This document shows positions 19,322 to 28,841 of a DNA stretch of 64,000 bases, in pieces (positions within the stretch are counted from its first letter, which is position 1; every line of letters starts with the position of its first letter). This DNA is from Rheinheimera sp. SA_1 (lineage in GTDB: Bacteria; Pseudomonadota; Gammaproteobacteria; Enterobacterales; Alteromonadaceae). The translations under genes were made by a program, and so were the position numbers. The notes below the pieces were generated by a model, which saw only the letters and a list, made by a program, of their open reading frames with translations, was not told where the DNA came from and searched no databases. The stretch spans positions 496,001-560,000 of the forward strand of contig NZ_LXWK01000015.1 in the NCBI RefSeq assembly GCF_001669775.1, given 5' to 3'.

Positions 19322-20119
19322 TCAGTCAGAACTGCCAGCGCCTTGCGCTAACAACGCAATCATCGCTTCTACATCTAACAAAGCACACATATGCTGTTTT
19401 ATCAATCCGGCTAACCAGGGTCTTTTCCCTTCAGTGGCCCGCCACTTCACATCATCTTGTTCTAACGCTACGGTGTTGACCAATGATTCGCAGGCCAGGC
19501 CCCATGAACTCTTACCCAACATAATAACATATTGATAGTTTAGTGTTTCTGCCAGATTTTGGTCATATTTTTCTGGCATGACCCACATCGCCGTGTTGAC
19601 GACATTAATCTTTTGTTCCCGATATAACATGACACCTTTGTACCAGGCTGGTTTACCAGGCAAGGTGTTTAAGGTGGTTATTTTATGAATGCCACCCAGT
19701 TCTTTTAACGGCAACGCTACTTTTAATCCAGCCACTGAGAAAAACAGCGCCTGAAAGCGGCCGGAGCGGTATTCTTTGACCACAGTCGCCGCCGGGGCCT
19801 TTGGCGGTGGCGTCGTAATCACCGCTGCTGTGCTCACTGGAGCTACAACTTTAGGTACTGGCGAAGGTACAACTACAACCGGTTTTGCCACAATGGTTTC
19901 AGGTATTACTTTCGCCCGAACCGGCTCAGTTTTGACCGATGCTGGCGCTGCGACCTTGGTCACGACTGTTGGTTTTTCTGGCTGAACCGTAGCAAGCAAC
20001 TGATTTAACTGCTGCTTCTTAACCTCAGCCACCACACTGACTTCGGGTTCCTGTTCTTCCGTCAGCAATGCGTTTAAATAATTCCGCATCACTTTTTGAC
20101 TGGCGACCAGTTCACTCAT
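19322..20119 (-). CDS. parP: ParP, CheW-domain polar array protein
   Basis: A 265-residue protein with a proline/valine/lysine-rich linker in its first half (about residues 50-115) and a CheW-like domain in the second (FQALFFSVAGLKVALPLKEL then LPGKPAWYKGVMLYREQKIN). In Vibrio, ParP ties ParC to CheA and to the chemoreceptor array so that arrays stay at the flagellated pole and are inherited at division. The order parC-parP-cheW after the motor genes is the same here. Its start overlaps the parC stop by 8 bases. It lacks nothing obvious; the linker length is the most variable part of this family. Confidence 0.85.
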   Translation of the reverse strand: MSELVASQKVMRNYLNALLTEEQEPEVSVVAEVKKQQLNQLLATVQPEKPTVVTKVAAPASVKTEPVRAKVIPETIVAKPVVVVPSPVPKVVAPVSTAAVITTPPPKAPAATVVKEYRSGRFQALFFSVAGLKVALPLKELGGIHKITTLNTLPGKPAWYKGVMLYREQKINVVNTAMWVMPEKYDQNLAETLNYQYVIMLGKSSWGLACESLVNTVALEQDDVKWRATEGKRPWLAGLIKQHMCALLDVEAMIALLAQGAGSSD

Positions 20120-20900
20120 TGCCTGACTCCGGGTTCAACTGCAATAAATAAGTGAGCAATGTATTGTATGCAAACACCCCACGTGATTTCGGGGCGAATA
20201 CCGGTGGTGGCGTCTGCGCCAGACTGGCATCACGCATTTTGGTATCGATAGGGATCACCGCCGACCAGACTAAATCCTGATATTTACTTTTCAGCTCTTT
20301 ATAGGCTTCCAGCGATGCTTTGGTTCTTTTGTCGTACATGGTCGGCACTATCGTAAACTGATAACCAGGCTGGGTATTACTTTGCATTAATTGCATTGTT
20401 GCCAGCATCCGATCTAAACCTTTTAACGCCAGAAATTCGGTTTGCACCGGGATCAGGATTCGGTCGCACGCCGCCATTGCATTCACCATCAGTACGCCAA
20501 TCACCGGCGGACAATCAATCAACACATAATCATATTCATCACTGATTTTCGCCAGCGCTTTTTTCAGGATGAGCCCCATCCCGCCTTTATCACCGAGGGA
20601 ACGGTCTAACGTGGCCAACGCCATTGATGAAGGTAGAATATCCAAATCGGTCATGCCACTCGGACACAACGACTGCATGATCTCTTCTTTGCTAATACTT
20701 TTGCCACGGATGAAAATGTCGTAAACACTGTTCTCCAGCTCTTCAGCATCGATGCCAAAGTAGTAGGTCAATGACGCATGTGGATCGGTATCAATAAGCA
20801 ATACCCGATGACCGCGCCCTGCCAGCAGAGCACCCAGTGTGACCGTTGTGGTCGTCTTACCGACGCCACCTTTTTGATTTGCAATAGTCCAAACGACCAA
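20112..20900 (-). CDS. parC: ParC, ParA/MinD-family ATPase for chemotaxis array positioning
   Basis: Deviant Walker-type ATPase of 262 residues. It starts VVWTIANQKGGVGKTTTTV, containing the KGGVGKTT P-loop with the signature lysine, then LLIDTDPHASLTYYFG and VLIDCPPVIGVLMVNA. Such proteins in chemotaxis operons place receptor arrays at the cell pole. There is no ATG: a TTG (20898-20900) directly after the motD stop gives the start seen in relatives, with GGGA eight bases upstream. An alternative name is the soj-like gene of the flagellar cluster. Confidence 0.88.
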   Translation of the reverse strand: MVVWTIANQKGGVGKTTTTVTLGALLAGRGHRVLLIDTDPHASLTYYFGIDAEELENSVYDIFIRGKSISKEEIMQSLCPSGMTDLDILPSSMALATLDRSLGDKGGMGLILKKALAKISDEYDYVLIDCPPVIGVLMVNAMAACDRILIPVQTEFLALKGLDRMLATMQLMQSNTQPGYQFTIVPTMYDKRTKASLEAYKELKSKYQDLVWSAVIPIDTKMRDASLAQTPPPVFAPKSRGVFAYNTLLTYLLQLNPESGNE

Positions 20901-21890
20901 TTAATTATTCCCGTTATTTTTCTTCGTAGCATCAACTTCAGCATCTGCTGCTGAAGTAATCTTAATACCGCCATGCGGCAGCCGGATGACTTTGATAGTG
21001 CCATCGTCGGTCTGAGCTGGAGCCTGTAGAATTTCCGCCGCCTGCTGCATAGTGGTTACTTCTGATACAGAATTTGCCGCATGCAGTGGTCTGGCTGCAA
21101 ATTTCGAAATAGCGATTACCACTTTGCGGTTTTCGGCACGACCTTGTGCGGTGGCATTGTCGGCAAAAGGTGCAAATTCGCCGTAACCTTCCGCCGCCAG
21201 TCGTTCAGGCCGGACTCCAAGCCGTTGTAAATCCCTTAAAATTGCCGTGGCTCTTGCCATCGACAACTCCCAGTTCGACGCATAAATTTCATTGCTCATC
21301 GGCTGGTTATCGGTGTAACCACGTACCCGTACAATGTTATTGGTCTGGTTAAGGATAGTCACGATTTCGGCCAGCAACACCGAGGCTGACGAAGTTTGCA
21401 CGCCACTGCCACTTGGAAATAACAGACCACTGTTTAATTGAATAGTGAGCCAGTCTTCATCGTTTTCAACTTTCGCGACGCCTTCCTCAATCAAATTAGC
21501 CAGTGACTGCGTCAGTTGCTCCTGCAACGAAACCAATGGGTTACCGTATTCTGGTTGTTTAAGTACAGGCTGCTCGGTGGCATCGGCCATAATTTCCGGG
21601 CCGGTTGGCGTCTCCAGAGAAGAGCCGAACTTTTGGTAATCGCTGCGGGGCTGATTGTCAGTTAACACATCATCGCCTTTGACCCCAGTCTCGGGCTTCA
21701 CTGGTTTTTCAAATACTTGCGATAAGGTACTGGAAATTGTTTTAAATTTTTCTTCTTTGGCAATCGCCAACGAATATAACACCACGAACAACGCAAACAT
21801 CAGCGTCACATAATCAGCATAAGACACCAGCCACCGATCCAAAGGATCTTTGTCCTGATGCTCCTGAAAACGATCTCTGCTGCGATACAT
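20901..21890 (-). CDS. motD: Flagellar motor stator protein, MotB/MotD family
   Basis: Stator subunit that anchors the proton channel to peptidoglycan. Near the N-terminus DRWLVSYADYVTLMFALFVV forms the single membrane span with the essential aspartate of the SYAD motif, and the OmpA-like peptidoglycan-binding domain follows (VRGYTDNQPMSNEIYASNWE through RVVIAISKF-like end). The position behind cheB and motC and before parC is that of the second stator pair MotCD in Pseudomonas. The ATG at 21888-21890, four bases after the motC stop, gives the usual start; the frame extends 39 bases further without family-like sequence. The C-terminal tail of about 60 residues is longer than needed for the domain. 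Confidence 0.9.
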   Translation of the reverse strand: MYRSRDRFQEHQDKDPLDRWLVSYADYVTLMFALFVVLYSLAIAKEEKFKTISSTLSQVFEKPVKPETGVKGDDVLTDNQPRSDYQKFGSSLETPTGPEIMADATEQPVLKQPEYGNPLVSLQEQLTQSLANLIEEGVAKVENDEDWLTIQLNSGLLFPSGSGVQTSSASVLLAEIVTILNQTNNIVRVRGYTDNQPMSNEIYASNWELSMARATAILRDLQRLGVRPERLAAEGYGEFAPFADNATAQGRAENRKVVIAISKFAARPLHAANSVSEVTTMQQAAEILQAPAQTDDGTIKVIRLPHGGIKITSAADAEVDATKKNNGNN

Positions 21891-21894
21891 CAGA

Positions 21895-22638
21895 TCACCC
21901 GACCCGGTAAGCCGCAAGTTTACGTTCAATCACCCGCGGGTTTTCGCCATTGGCGATAGAAACAACACCTTCAACAATTAATTCCTGGTACAAGGTGCGT
22001 TGGATCACAATACTTTTCAGCTTATTGGAAATCGGGATAAACACCAGATTTGCAAAACCAACGCCGTACACTGTCGCAACAAAAGCGGTGGCGATACCGT
22101 GCCCCAGCAGTTCAGGTTTGTCGATATTCTGCATTGCCTGGATCAGGCCAAGCACGGCACCGATAATGCCAATCGTCGGGCTGTAGCCGCCCATTGCTTC
22201 ATAAATTCTGGCAGAACGTAATAACCGCTCGCGTTCGAGTGTCAGTTCCGCGTCCAGCGCATCCTGCAAAATTGCGGGTTCAACACCATCCACTAACAAA
22301 TTCAATGCATTATGCAAAAACGGATCAGTTTCCTGTAACGCTTCGGCTTCCAGCGATAAAAAGCCGTTGGTGCGCGCTGCAGTGCCCCAGTTGATCAAAC
22401 GTTCAACTGTGGCGTTCAGCGGCACATATTGCGCTTTAAACACCCAGCCCAACATTTTGATGCCGACGGTAAATTGCGGTAACGGCGTTTGAAAGATCAC
22501 CGCACCAAAGGTACCACCTAACACTATCACCAAGGCCGGTAAATCAAACAAGGTCGACAACAAGCCACCATGTAAAGTGTAACCACTGGCAACTGAAAAC
22601 AAACCAAGAATTAACCCGGCAAATGCAAGCTTATCCAT
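21895..22638 (-). CDS. motC: Flagellar motor stator protein, MotA/MotC family
   Basis: Proton-channel stator subunit of 247 residues with four predicted membrane spans: two near the N-terminus ([20 protein letters not shown] and [17 protein letters not shown]) and two in the second half ([18 protein letters not shown] and [20 protein letters not shown]), with the conserved [14 protein letters not shown] motif. A cytoplasmic helix rich in Glu and Arg between them would touch FliG. It overlaps cheB by 8 bases and is followed by motD, as in MotCD operons. Confidence 0.92.
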   Translation of the reverse strand: MDKLAFAGLILGLFSVASGYTLHGGLLSTLFDLPALVIVLGGTFGAVIFQTPLPQFTVGIKMLGWVFKAQYVPLNATVERLINWGTAARTNGFLSLEAEALQETDPFLHNALNLLVDGVEPAILQDALDAELTLERERLLRSARIYEAMGGYSPTIGIIGAVLGLIQAMQNIDKPELLGHGIATAFVATVYGVGFANLVFIPISNKLKSIVIQRTLYQELIVEGVVSIANGENPRVIERKLAAYRVG

Positions 22639-23770
22639 GCCCGACTTCCGCGATCAATCTGCTGGCAACATCGGCCAGATTTATCTCAGCATCGGCTAAT
22701 CCGGCACTGGTGACAGCTTGGGGCATGCCGTACACCACACAACTTGCTTCGTCCTGTGACCAGATTTTAGAGCCAAATTGTTTCAGTAACCGACAACCAT
22801 CCCGCCCGTCCGACCCCATGCCCGTAAGCACAATAGCCAGTACTTTGTCGCTAAACACTTTAGCTGCAGTGCCAAAGGTAATATCAACACTGGGTTTAAA
22901 GGTGATGCGTGGTGAGTCGTCGTCTTTAATCCGCAATTTTGCCTGGGAATCAGAACCTTCCACCAACATTTGTTTGCCACCTGGCGCCAGATAAGCCACA
23001 CCAGGACGCAGAATATCGCCGTCTGCTGCTTCTTTGACTTCAATTTTTGCCAATGAATTCAACCGACTGGCAAAAGCACCAGTGAAAGCTGCTGGCATAT
23101 GCTGTACCAGAACTATGGGTAACGGGAAATTTGCGGGTAAAGCGGTAATGATGGTTTGCAGCGCAACCGGACCACCGGTAGATGTACCAATAGCAACCAG
23201 TTTATATTGTTTACCTGAAGGTCTGAAGTTTGCAGAACTAGCCACTTCGGTCGGTTCCGTTCGCTCAGTGCTGCGCAATAACTCGGCGCGAGCCAGCGGT
23301 GTACGGCCAAGTGCTGATGCCGCAGGCCGAACAGGCGGCGGTGTTGCTGTCGTTGCGGGTCTGACAAACAACCGGCGTCGCGCCACTGCTTTTACCCTTT
23401 GACGCAGCACTTCAATCGCCTCACCTTTGTCGCGGGCGATATCTTCAAATTTCTTCGGCAGAAAGTCGACCGCGCCAGCATCCAGCGCGTCCAGCGTAGC
23501 TTTGGCACCAGCGTGAGTTAACGATGAGAACATCAGGATCGGCACTCGCTGAGTTTTCAAAATCTCCCGCACCGCCTGAATGCCATCCATCACCGGCATT
23601 TCTACGTCCATGGTAATGACATCGGGCTTGAGTTCAGCGGCCTTTTCGACCGCCTCCTTACCGTTGTTCGCAGTGCCAATGACCAGTAATTCTGGATCGG
23701 CTGCCAGGATTTCCGTCAATCTGCGACGGAAAAAACTCGAATCATCTACCACTAACACCCTGATCGACAT
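22631..23770 (-). CDS. cheB: Chemotaxis response regulator methylesterase CheB
   Basis: Removes methyl groups from (and deamidates) chemoreceptors when phosphorylated by CheA. The receiver domain has [11 protein letters not shown] and the phosphoacceptor Asp55 in [13 protein letters not shown] linker of about 70 residues leads to the methylesterase domain with the serine nucleophile in [12 protein letters not shown], the histidine in [17 protein letters not shown] and the aspartate in [12 protein letters not shown], so the catalytic triad is complete. 379 residues is normal. It lies 11 bases after cheA. Confidence 0.96.
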   Translation of the reverse strand: MSIRVLVVDDSSFFRRRLTEILAADPELLVIGTANNGKEAVEKAAELKPDVITMDVEMPVMDGIQAVREILKTQRVPILMFSSLTHAGAKATLDALDAGAVDFLPKKFEDIARDKGEAIEVLRQRVKAVARRRLFVRPATTATPPPVRPAASALGRTPLARAELLRSTERTEPTEVASSANFRPSGKQYKLVAIGTSTGGPVALQTIITALPANFPLPIVLVQHMPAAFTGAFASRLNSLAKIEVKEAADGDILRPGVAYLAPGGKQMLVEGSDSQAKLRIKDDDSPRITFKPSVDITFGTAAKVFSDKVLAIVLTGMGSDGRDGCRLLKQFGSKIWSQDEASCVVYGMPQAVTSAGLADAEINLADVASRLIAEVGHG

Positions 23771-23781
23771 AGATGACTCGC

Positions 23782-26025
23782 TTATGAAGTTAAGTTGTTA
23801 AACCGATCAAACTTAATTTTCGACTTTTTCGCATAATGCTTCAGTAAGTTTGGCACGTCGAGGATCAGCGCAATACCACCGTCAGAAGTAATAGTTGCAC
23901 CGGCCATACCAGGAGTTCCCTGCAATAGGGCATCCAGCGGTTTAATCACCACCTCTTCCTGACCGACTAAGGCTTCAACCACAAAACCAACCTGTTGCGT
24001 GCCAATCTGTACGATGACGACATGACCCTGTTCACGGCGAAGTTTCCGATCAGAACCACGTACCAGCCAATGCTCAAGATAAAACAATGGAATTGCTTTA
24101 TTACGTACCACGATGGTCAATTGACCATCCACAGTATTGGTTTTTGACAAGTCGAGGTGGAAAATTTCACTGACGGTAGCCAATGGCAAAGCAAAAGGTT
24201 GTTTTCCGACAATGACCATTAACGTAGGTAAAATTGCCAGCGTCAGCGGAACTTTGATTTCAAGTAAAGTGCCCTGACCAAGTTTCGAGTGGATATGCAC
24301 AGTACCATTGAGTTGGTTGATTTTGGTTTTCACCACATCCATACCAACACCACGACCGGAAATATCCGAAATCTGTTCTTTGGTCGAGAAACCCGGGGCA
24401 AAGATAAGGTTAAATGCCTCAGTGTCCGACATCCGGCCAGCTGCGTCTGGATCAAGTACACCACGCTTAATCGCAATGGCTTTTAATTTTTCCGGATCCA
24501 TACCGGCGCCATCATCCTGAATCGTTAACAGAATATGGTCACCTGCCTGTTGCGCAGCAAGCTTCACCAAACCAGTTCGGGATTTGCCATTGGCAGCGCG
24601 TACATCCGGCATTTCAATACCGTGGTCAACCGAGTTGCGCACCAAGTGGACCAATGGATCGGCTAGTGCCTCAACCAGGTTTTTATCCAGGTCAGTATCT
24701 TCGCCTTCTAGCACCAGATTGATGTCTTTATGTAACGAACGTGCTAAATCACGAACAACCCGCGGGAAACGACCAAATACTTTTTTGATCGGCTGCATCC
24801 GGGTTTTCATCACAGCGCCCTGCAAATCTGCAGTCACCACATCCAGATTCGAAATGGCTTTACTCATTTCTTCGTTTTGCGCCACGGCGGATAAACTGAC
24901 TAACCGGTTACGCACCAGTACCAACTCACCCACCATGTTCATGATTTGATCAAGGCGCTTGGTATCAACGCGCACTGTGGTGTCGGCTTGTGCAGCATTA
25001 CCGCCACCTTTACCGTCTTCGCCATCACGATCTTTTACTGCACTCGCGGCGGCCGCAGGAGCTGGTGCCGGAGCTGCTGGTTTTGGCGTTTCAACTGGTT
25101 TAGCGACTTCAGCTTTCGGCGCTGGTTTAGCGACCGGAGCTGCAGGTTTAGCCACAGCTTTTTCAGCTTCAGCCGGACCTACCGGTGCTTTTCCTTTACC
25201 ATGTAATTCATCGAGCAGTGATTCAAACTCATCATCACTGATATCATCAGGTGCTTTGGCGGCAGGTTTTGCGGCCGCTGGCGCCGGTGTGGTTTTAGCC
25301 GGAGCCGCAACAGGGGCTGTTTCGCCAGGAACAAACGAGCCTTTCCCATGCAATTGGTCGAGAATTGCTTCAAATTCGTCGTCGGTGATATCTTCGGTGG
25401 CACTGGGCGTAAAACTAACTGGAGCAGGTTTAGTCTCAATTGCGACTGGCGTCCTGCCTGGTGCACCAGAGCCGTGTAATTCATCCAGCAGTTTTTCAAA
25501 ATCATCTTCATCGATGTCATCGATGTCACCGGAATTAGTGGCAGAAATTTCGCTCTCAACTTCCAGTTCAACCGCTGCATCAAAAGTTTCCAAACTCATT
25601 TCTGGTGCAGCAGCATGGTGCTGTTCATCGGCAGACTCAGGTTCGCTTAAGCGGTGCAAAGCATGTAAAACTTCTGGGGATGCGGGTTCTAACGGCTGAC
25701 GATTTTGCACATTGGCAAACATTTCATTAATTGCATCAAGCGCTTGCAGTATTACGTCCATCAACTCGGATGTGACGCGTCTTTTACCGGTGCGTAAAAT
25801 ATCAAATACGTTTTCCGCACCATGGCAAGCGTCAACTAATTCAGTTAACGACAGAAAACCGGCGCCGCCTTTTACCGTATGAAAACCACGAAATATTGCA
25901 TTTAATAAGCTGGCATCGTCGGGATTATTTTCTAGTTCGACCAACTGCTCCTGCAACAGCTCAAGGATCTCGCCGGCTTCGACTAGGAAATCCTGTAAAA
26001 TGTCCTCATCTAAATCAAAGCCCAT
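23782..26025 (-). CDS. cheA: Chemotaxis histidine kinase CheA with three acidic linker repeats
   Basis: Central kinase of the array, 747 residues. The HPt domain has the phosphorylated His49 in [14 protein letters not shown]. From about 130 to 350 there is a low-complexity Ala/Pro/Lys linker that carries three copies of an acidic motif ([14 protein letters not shown] at about 174-187, [15 protein letters not shown] at 215-229, [15 protein letters not shown] at 264-278); I see no recognisable P2 CheY-binding domain there. Then come the dimerisation domain ([19 protein letters not shown]), the ATPase domain with the N box [14 protein letters not shown] and G boxes, and the C-terminal CheW-like domain. 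The repeats may dock CheY/CheB or ParP. A GAGGTAGG ribosome binding site precedes the ATG. Confidence 0.96.
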   Translation of the reverse strand: MGFDLDEDILQDFLVEAGEILELLQEQLVELENNPDDASLLNAIFRGFHTVKGGAGFLSLTELVDACHGAENVFDILRTGKRRVTSELMDVILQALDAINEMFANVQNRQPLEPASPEVLHALHRLSEPESADEQHHAAAPEMSLETFDAAVELEVESEISATNSGDIDDIDEDDFEKLLDELHGSGAPGRTPVAIETKPAPVSFTPSATEDITDDEFEAILDQLHGKGSFVPGETAPVAAPAKTTPAPAAAKPAAKAPDDISDDEFESLLDELHGKGKAPVGPAEAEKAVAKPAAPVAKPAPKAEVAKPVETPKPAAPAPAPAAAASAVKDRDGEDGKGGGNAAQADTTVRVDTKRLDQIMNMVGELVLVRNRLVSLSAVAQNEEMSKAISNLDVVTADLQGAVMKTRMQPIKKVFGRFPRVVRDLARSLHKDINLVLEGEDTDLDKNLVEALADPLVHLVRNSVDHGIEMPDVRAANGKSRTGLVKLAAQQAGDHILLTIQDDGAGMDPEKLKAIAIKRGVLDPDAAGRMSDTEAFNLIFAPGFSTKEQISDISGRGVGMDVVKTKINQLNGTVHIHSKLGQGTLLEIKVPLTLAILPTLMVIVGKQPFALPLATVSEIFHLDLSKTNTVDGQLTIVVRNKAIPLFYLEHWLVRGSDRKLRREQGHVVIVQIGTQQVGFVVEALVGQEEVVIKPLDALLQGTPGMAGATITSDGGIALILDVPNLLKHYAKKSKIKFDRFNNLTS

Positions 26026-26040
26026 GCTAGCCTACCTCTC

Positions 26041-26793
26041 TTAGAAACCTAAACTCGATAATAAATCGTCTACATCGTCCTGACCTGATACCACATCATC
26101 ACGCAATTCGGCATCAATAATTGGGCCTTCGGCTTCATGTCCGGCTTTGGGCTTTCTAACCACAACGGGACGGTCTTCTTGTGGCAAATTGGTATGACCA
26201 AAAGCCGTTAACAGGCCAATCAGACTGTCTTCAACTTCACGAACCAGTTCAATCACACGCCGTAAAATTTGCCCGGTTAAATCCTGATAATCCTGCGCCA
26301 TCAGCACTTCGGTCAATGAACCCTGTAACGCGTTGGCATCCGTGGATGCCTGATTCAGAAAATCATTAAGACTATGGCATAACTCTTTGAATTCACCAAG
26401 TTTTAGGTCGCGTTTCATTAAACGCTGCCAATCAGGCAAAATTAGCCCGATCCCAGAGTTCAGTTTATCAGCAATAGGTAAACATGATTCGACGGCGTCC
26501 ATCGTTTTATTGGCAGCTTGCTCAGTCATATCAATAACATGGGTCAACCTGCGTTTTGCATCTGGTATGTCTTCGGATAACAAATTGTCGATAGAAGGGT
26601 CAACTTGAAAACTTTTTAGTGAGTCGTGCAGTTGTCGGGTTAATTTTCCAACTTCAGCGAACAATTCTGAGGAGCCCGGCACCGCTAGCCCCTGCACTAA
26701 TTCGTTTGCGGCTTCCTGCTGCTCCATTTCTAACAACTGCACAAGCTCGCGAGCCTGTTCTAAGGTAATAATAGGTGCCGTAATTGCAGACAT
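26041..26793 (-). CDS. cheZ: CheY-P phosphatase CheZ
   Basis: Dephosphorylates CheY-P to end the motor signal. The 250-residue protein is nearly all helical. The catalytic segment AQDYQDLTGQILRRV contains the conserved Asp and the Gln that directs the attacking water, and the C-terminus VDDLLSSLGF is the classic CheY-tethering peptide after a flexible acidic linker. It sits between cheY and cheA as in Vibrio and Pseudomonas. Confidence 0.95.
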   Translation of the reverse strand: MSAITAPIITLEQARELVQLLEMEQQEAANELVQGLAVPGSSELFAEVGKLTRQLHDSLKSFQVDPSIDNLLSEDIPDAKRRLTHVIDMTEQAANKTMDAVESCLPIADKLNSGIGLILPDWQRLMKRDLKLGEFKELCHSLNDFLNQASTDANALQGSLTEVLMAQDYQDLTGQILRRVIELVREVEDSLIGLLTAFGHTNLPQEDRPVVVRKPKAGHEAEGPIIDAELRDDVVSGQDDVDDLLSSLGF

Positions 26794-26818
26794 GGCGCCA
26801 CTCCTGTGTCAGTTACGG

Positions 26819-27202
26819 TTAACCCAGACGCTCAAATACTTTTGATAATTTCTCTTGTAAAGTGGCTGCAGTAAAAGGCTTCACGATATATCCGTTCACA
26901 CCGGCCTGAGCAGCTGCAATAATCTGCTCTTTCTTGGCTTCTGCGGTAACCATCAACACTGGAATGTGTTTCAGTCTGGCATCTGCGCGAATGGCACGAA
27001 GTAAATCAATACCTTGCATTCCTGGCATGTTCCAATCGGTGACGACAAAATCGAAATCACCATTTTGCAACATTGGTAATGCTGTGCTGCCATCATCCGC
27101 TTCCTGGACATTCGTAAATCCAAGATCGCGTAACAGGTTTTTGATGATGCGTCTCATAGTAGAAAAGTCGTCTACCACAAGAATTTTCATATTCTTATCC
27201 AA
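26819..27202 (-). CDS. cheY: Chemotaxis response regulator CheY
   Basis: Single receiver domain of 127 residues that carries the signal from CheA to FliM/FliN at the motor. The acidic pocket Asp11-Asp12 ([10 protein letters not shown]), phosphoacceptor Asp56 (VVTDWNMPG), the switch Thr in VTAEAKKE and Lys in [11 protein letters not shown] are all present. It starts 41 bases after fliA and belongs to the same operon. Confidence 0.97.
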   Translation of the reverse strand: MDKNMKILVVDDFSTMRRIIKNLLRDLGFTNVQEADDGSTALPMLQNGDFDFVVTDWNMPGMQGIDLLRAIRADARLKHIPVLMVTAEAKKEQIIAAAQAGVNGYIVKPFTAATLQEKLSKVFERLG

Positions 27203-27243
27203 AATCCCCTCCGACGAGATACCTCAATGGTTATTCTCAAGTA

Positions 27244-27963
27244 TTACAACCAGTCTTGCATCCGGGCTCTAAGCCGCACCAACGCCTGACTATGGATTTG
27301 ACTGACCCGAGATTCGCTGACGCTTAACACTTCGCCAATCTCTTTCAAGTTCAGTTCGTCATTATAATAGAGTGACAATACTATTGCTTCCCGCTCGGGT
27401 AAGCTACTGATATTTTTTATTAAAGCTTGTTGAAAAGAATCACTCGCCTGCTCTTCGTATAAATGGTCATCTTGCTTGTCGTTGGCTGTCACCAGCACAT
27501 CATCAGAAATGCCTAAATCTTCAATCCCAATAATGCGGCCGCTGCTGACATCACTGAGCATATGATGATATTCATCTAAAGTTATATCAAGTTTTTCAGC
27601 AACTTCAACATCTTTTACGTCACGACCGAATTCTGCTTCCAATTCGGCTATTGTTTCAGCAATTAACCGGGCATTACGATGAACAGAACGCGGAGTCCAA
27701 TCGCCACGACGCATTTCATCAAGCATCGAGCCGCGGATCCGGATCCCGGCAAAAGTTTCAAAACTGGCGCCTTTGGTGCCATCAAAATTCTTAGCCGCTT
27801 CAATCAAACCTATCATGCCAGACTGGATCAAATCGTCGACTTGTACACTTGCGGGCAATCGGGCTAACAAATGATAGGCGATTCGCTTGACCAGTGGCGC
27901 ATGTTTTTCGACTAATAACTGCATCTGATTTGCAGCACCATAGGCTGCCAGCCGACTATTCAA
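27244..27963 (-). CDS. fliA: Flagellar sigma factor FliA (sigma-28)
   Basis: Directs RNA polymerase to late flagellar genes. The 239-residue protein has region 2 (APLVKRIAYHLLARLP, DDLIQSGMIGLIEAAKNFD, ASFETFAGIRIRGSMLDEMR) and region 4 with the helix-turn-helix (NLKEIGEVLSVSESRVSQIHSQ). Translation starts at TTG (27961-27963), which overlaps the flhG stop as TTGA and has AGGGGG about six bases upstream; there is no suitable ATG. This points to coupling with flhG and restrained expression. Its usual inhibitor FlgM is not in the window. Confidence 0.96.
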   Translation of the reverse strand: MNSRLAAYGAANQMQLLVEKHAPLVKRIAYHLLARLPASVQVDDLIQSGMIGLIEAAKNFDGTKGASFETFAGIRIRGSMLDEMRRGDWTPRSVHRNARLIAETIAELEAEFGRDVKDVEVAEKLDITLDEYHHMLSDVSSGRIIGIEDLGISDDVLVTANDKQDDHLYEEQASDSFQQALIKNISSLPEREAIVLSLYYNDELNLKEIGEVLSVSESRVSQIHSQALVRLRARMQDWL

Positions 27964-28841
27964 GCCAACCCCCTGGCTTCAGTGTTTGAGTGGACGAGTT
28001 GTTCCAGGAAAAATTCCAGATGCCCTGAGGCGCTGGGAGGAACCGGCCACTGCACAGCACGGGTCGCCAGCGTTTTTACTGCAAGCGAAGCCGGAGTTTT
28101 TGGGAAAGCGTCAACAAAGGCTTTTTGTTTACGGGCTGCTTTACGTACGTTTTCATCAAATGGAATCGTTGCCACAAGTTCCAGCGTGACATCTAAAAAC
28201 CGGTCAGTGACCCGACTCAGCTTCGCGAACAGCTCCTGGCCTTCGCGTAAACTGCGTACCATATTCGCCACAATTTTGAATTTTTGCACTGCGTGTTCAC
28301 GACTGAGTATTTTCATCAGCGCGTAGGCATCGGTAATGGACGAAGGCTCGTCACACACCACCACCAACACATCCTGCGATGCGCGCGAAAAGCTCAGCAC
28401 CATATCGGAAATACCAGCAGCAGTATCGACCAATAACACATCAAAGGACGTTTTTAGTTCACTAAATGCCCGGATTAGGCCTGCGTGTTCCGCCGGGCTT
28501 AACTCAGTCATTGATTGTGTCCCCGAAGTTGCCGGAACAATCTTAATGCCAAAAGGACCGGTGACCAGAATATCGTCCAGCTCAGCTTCGCCAGACAACA
28601 CATGGGAAAGATTCCGCTCGACCCGCAGGCCAAGCATGACATCACAGTTGGCAAGGCCAAGGTCGGCGTCAAGCACCAACACTTTTTTGCCCATTTGTGC
28701 CATCGCCATGGCCAGATTCAAAGTGACGTTGGTTTTACCCACGCCTCCTTTGCCACCTGTCACTGCAATTACTTTTACCATCTGCTGCTTCATTCTTCTC
28801 AGGCCACTGGCTTGATCGTAAGTTAATTCATGATTATGCAT
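27960..28841 (-). CDS. flhG: Flagellar number regulator FlhG (FleN), MinD-like ATPase
   Basis: Limits the number of polar flagella by acting on FlhF and FlrA. The N-terminal DQASGLRRM motif, which in known FlhG proteins stimulates the FlhF GTPase, is present, followed by the P-loop GGKGGVGKTNVTLNLA, VLDADLGLANCDVMLG and VLLVDTAAGISD. The chosen ATG (28839-28841) gives 293 residues, overlaps flhF by 8 bases and places the activator motif near the start; the open frame continues 27 bases upstream. Order flhA-flhF-flhG-fliA is conserved in polar flagellates. Confidence 0.95.
   Translation of the reverse strand: MHNHELTYDQASGLRRMKQQMVKVIAVTGGKGGVGKTNVTLNLAMAMAQMGKKVLVLDADLGLANCDVMLGLRVERNLSHVLSGEAELDDILVTGPFGIKIVPATSGTQSMTELSPAEHAGLIRAFSELKTSFDVLLVDTAAGISDMVLSFSRASQDVLVVVCDEPSSITDAYALMKILSREHAVQKFKIVANMVRSLREGQELFAKLSRVTDRFLDVTLELVATIPFDENVRKAARKQKAFVDAFPKTPASLAVKTLATRAVQWPVPPSASGHLEFFLEQLVHSNTEARGLA

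Noticed and set aside
24959-25699. Long plus-strand open frame (about 246 codons) opposite cheA
   Set aside because: It mirrors the Ala/Pro/Lys-rich repeat linker of CheA; low-complexity antisense with no ribosome binding site or family pattern.
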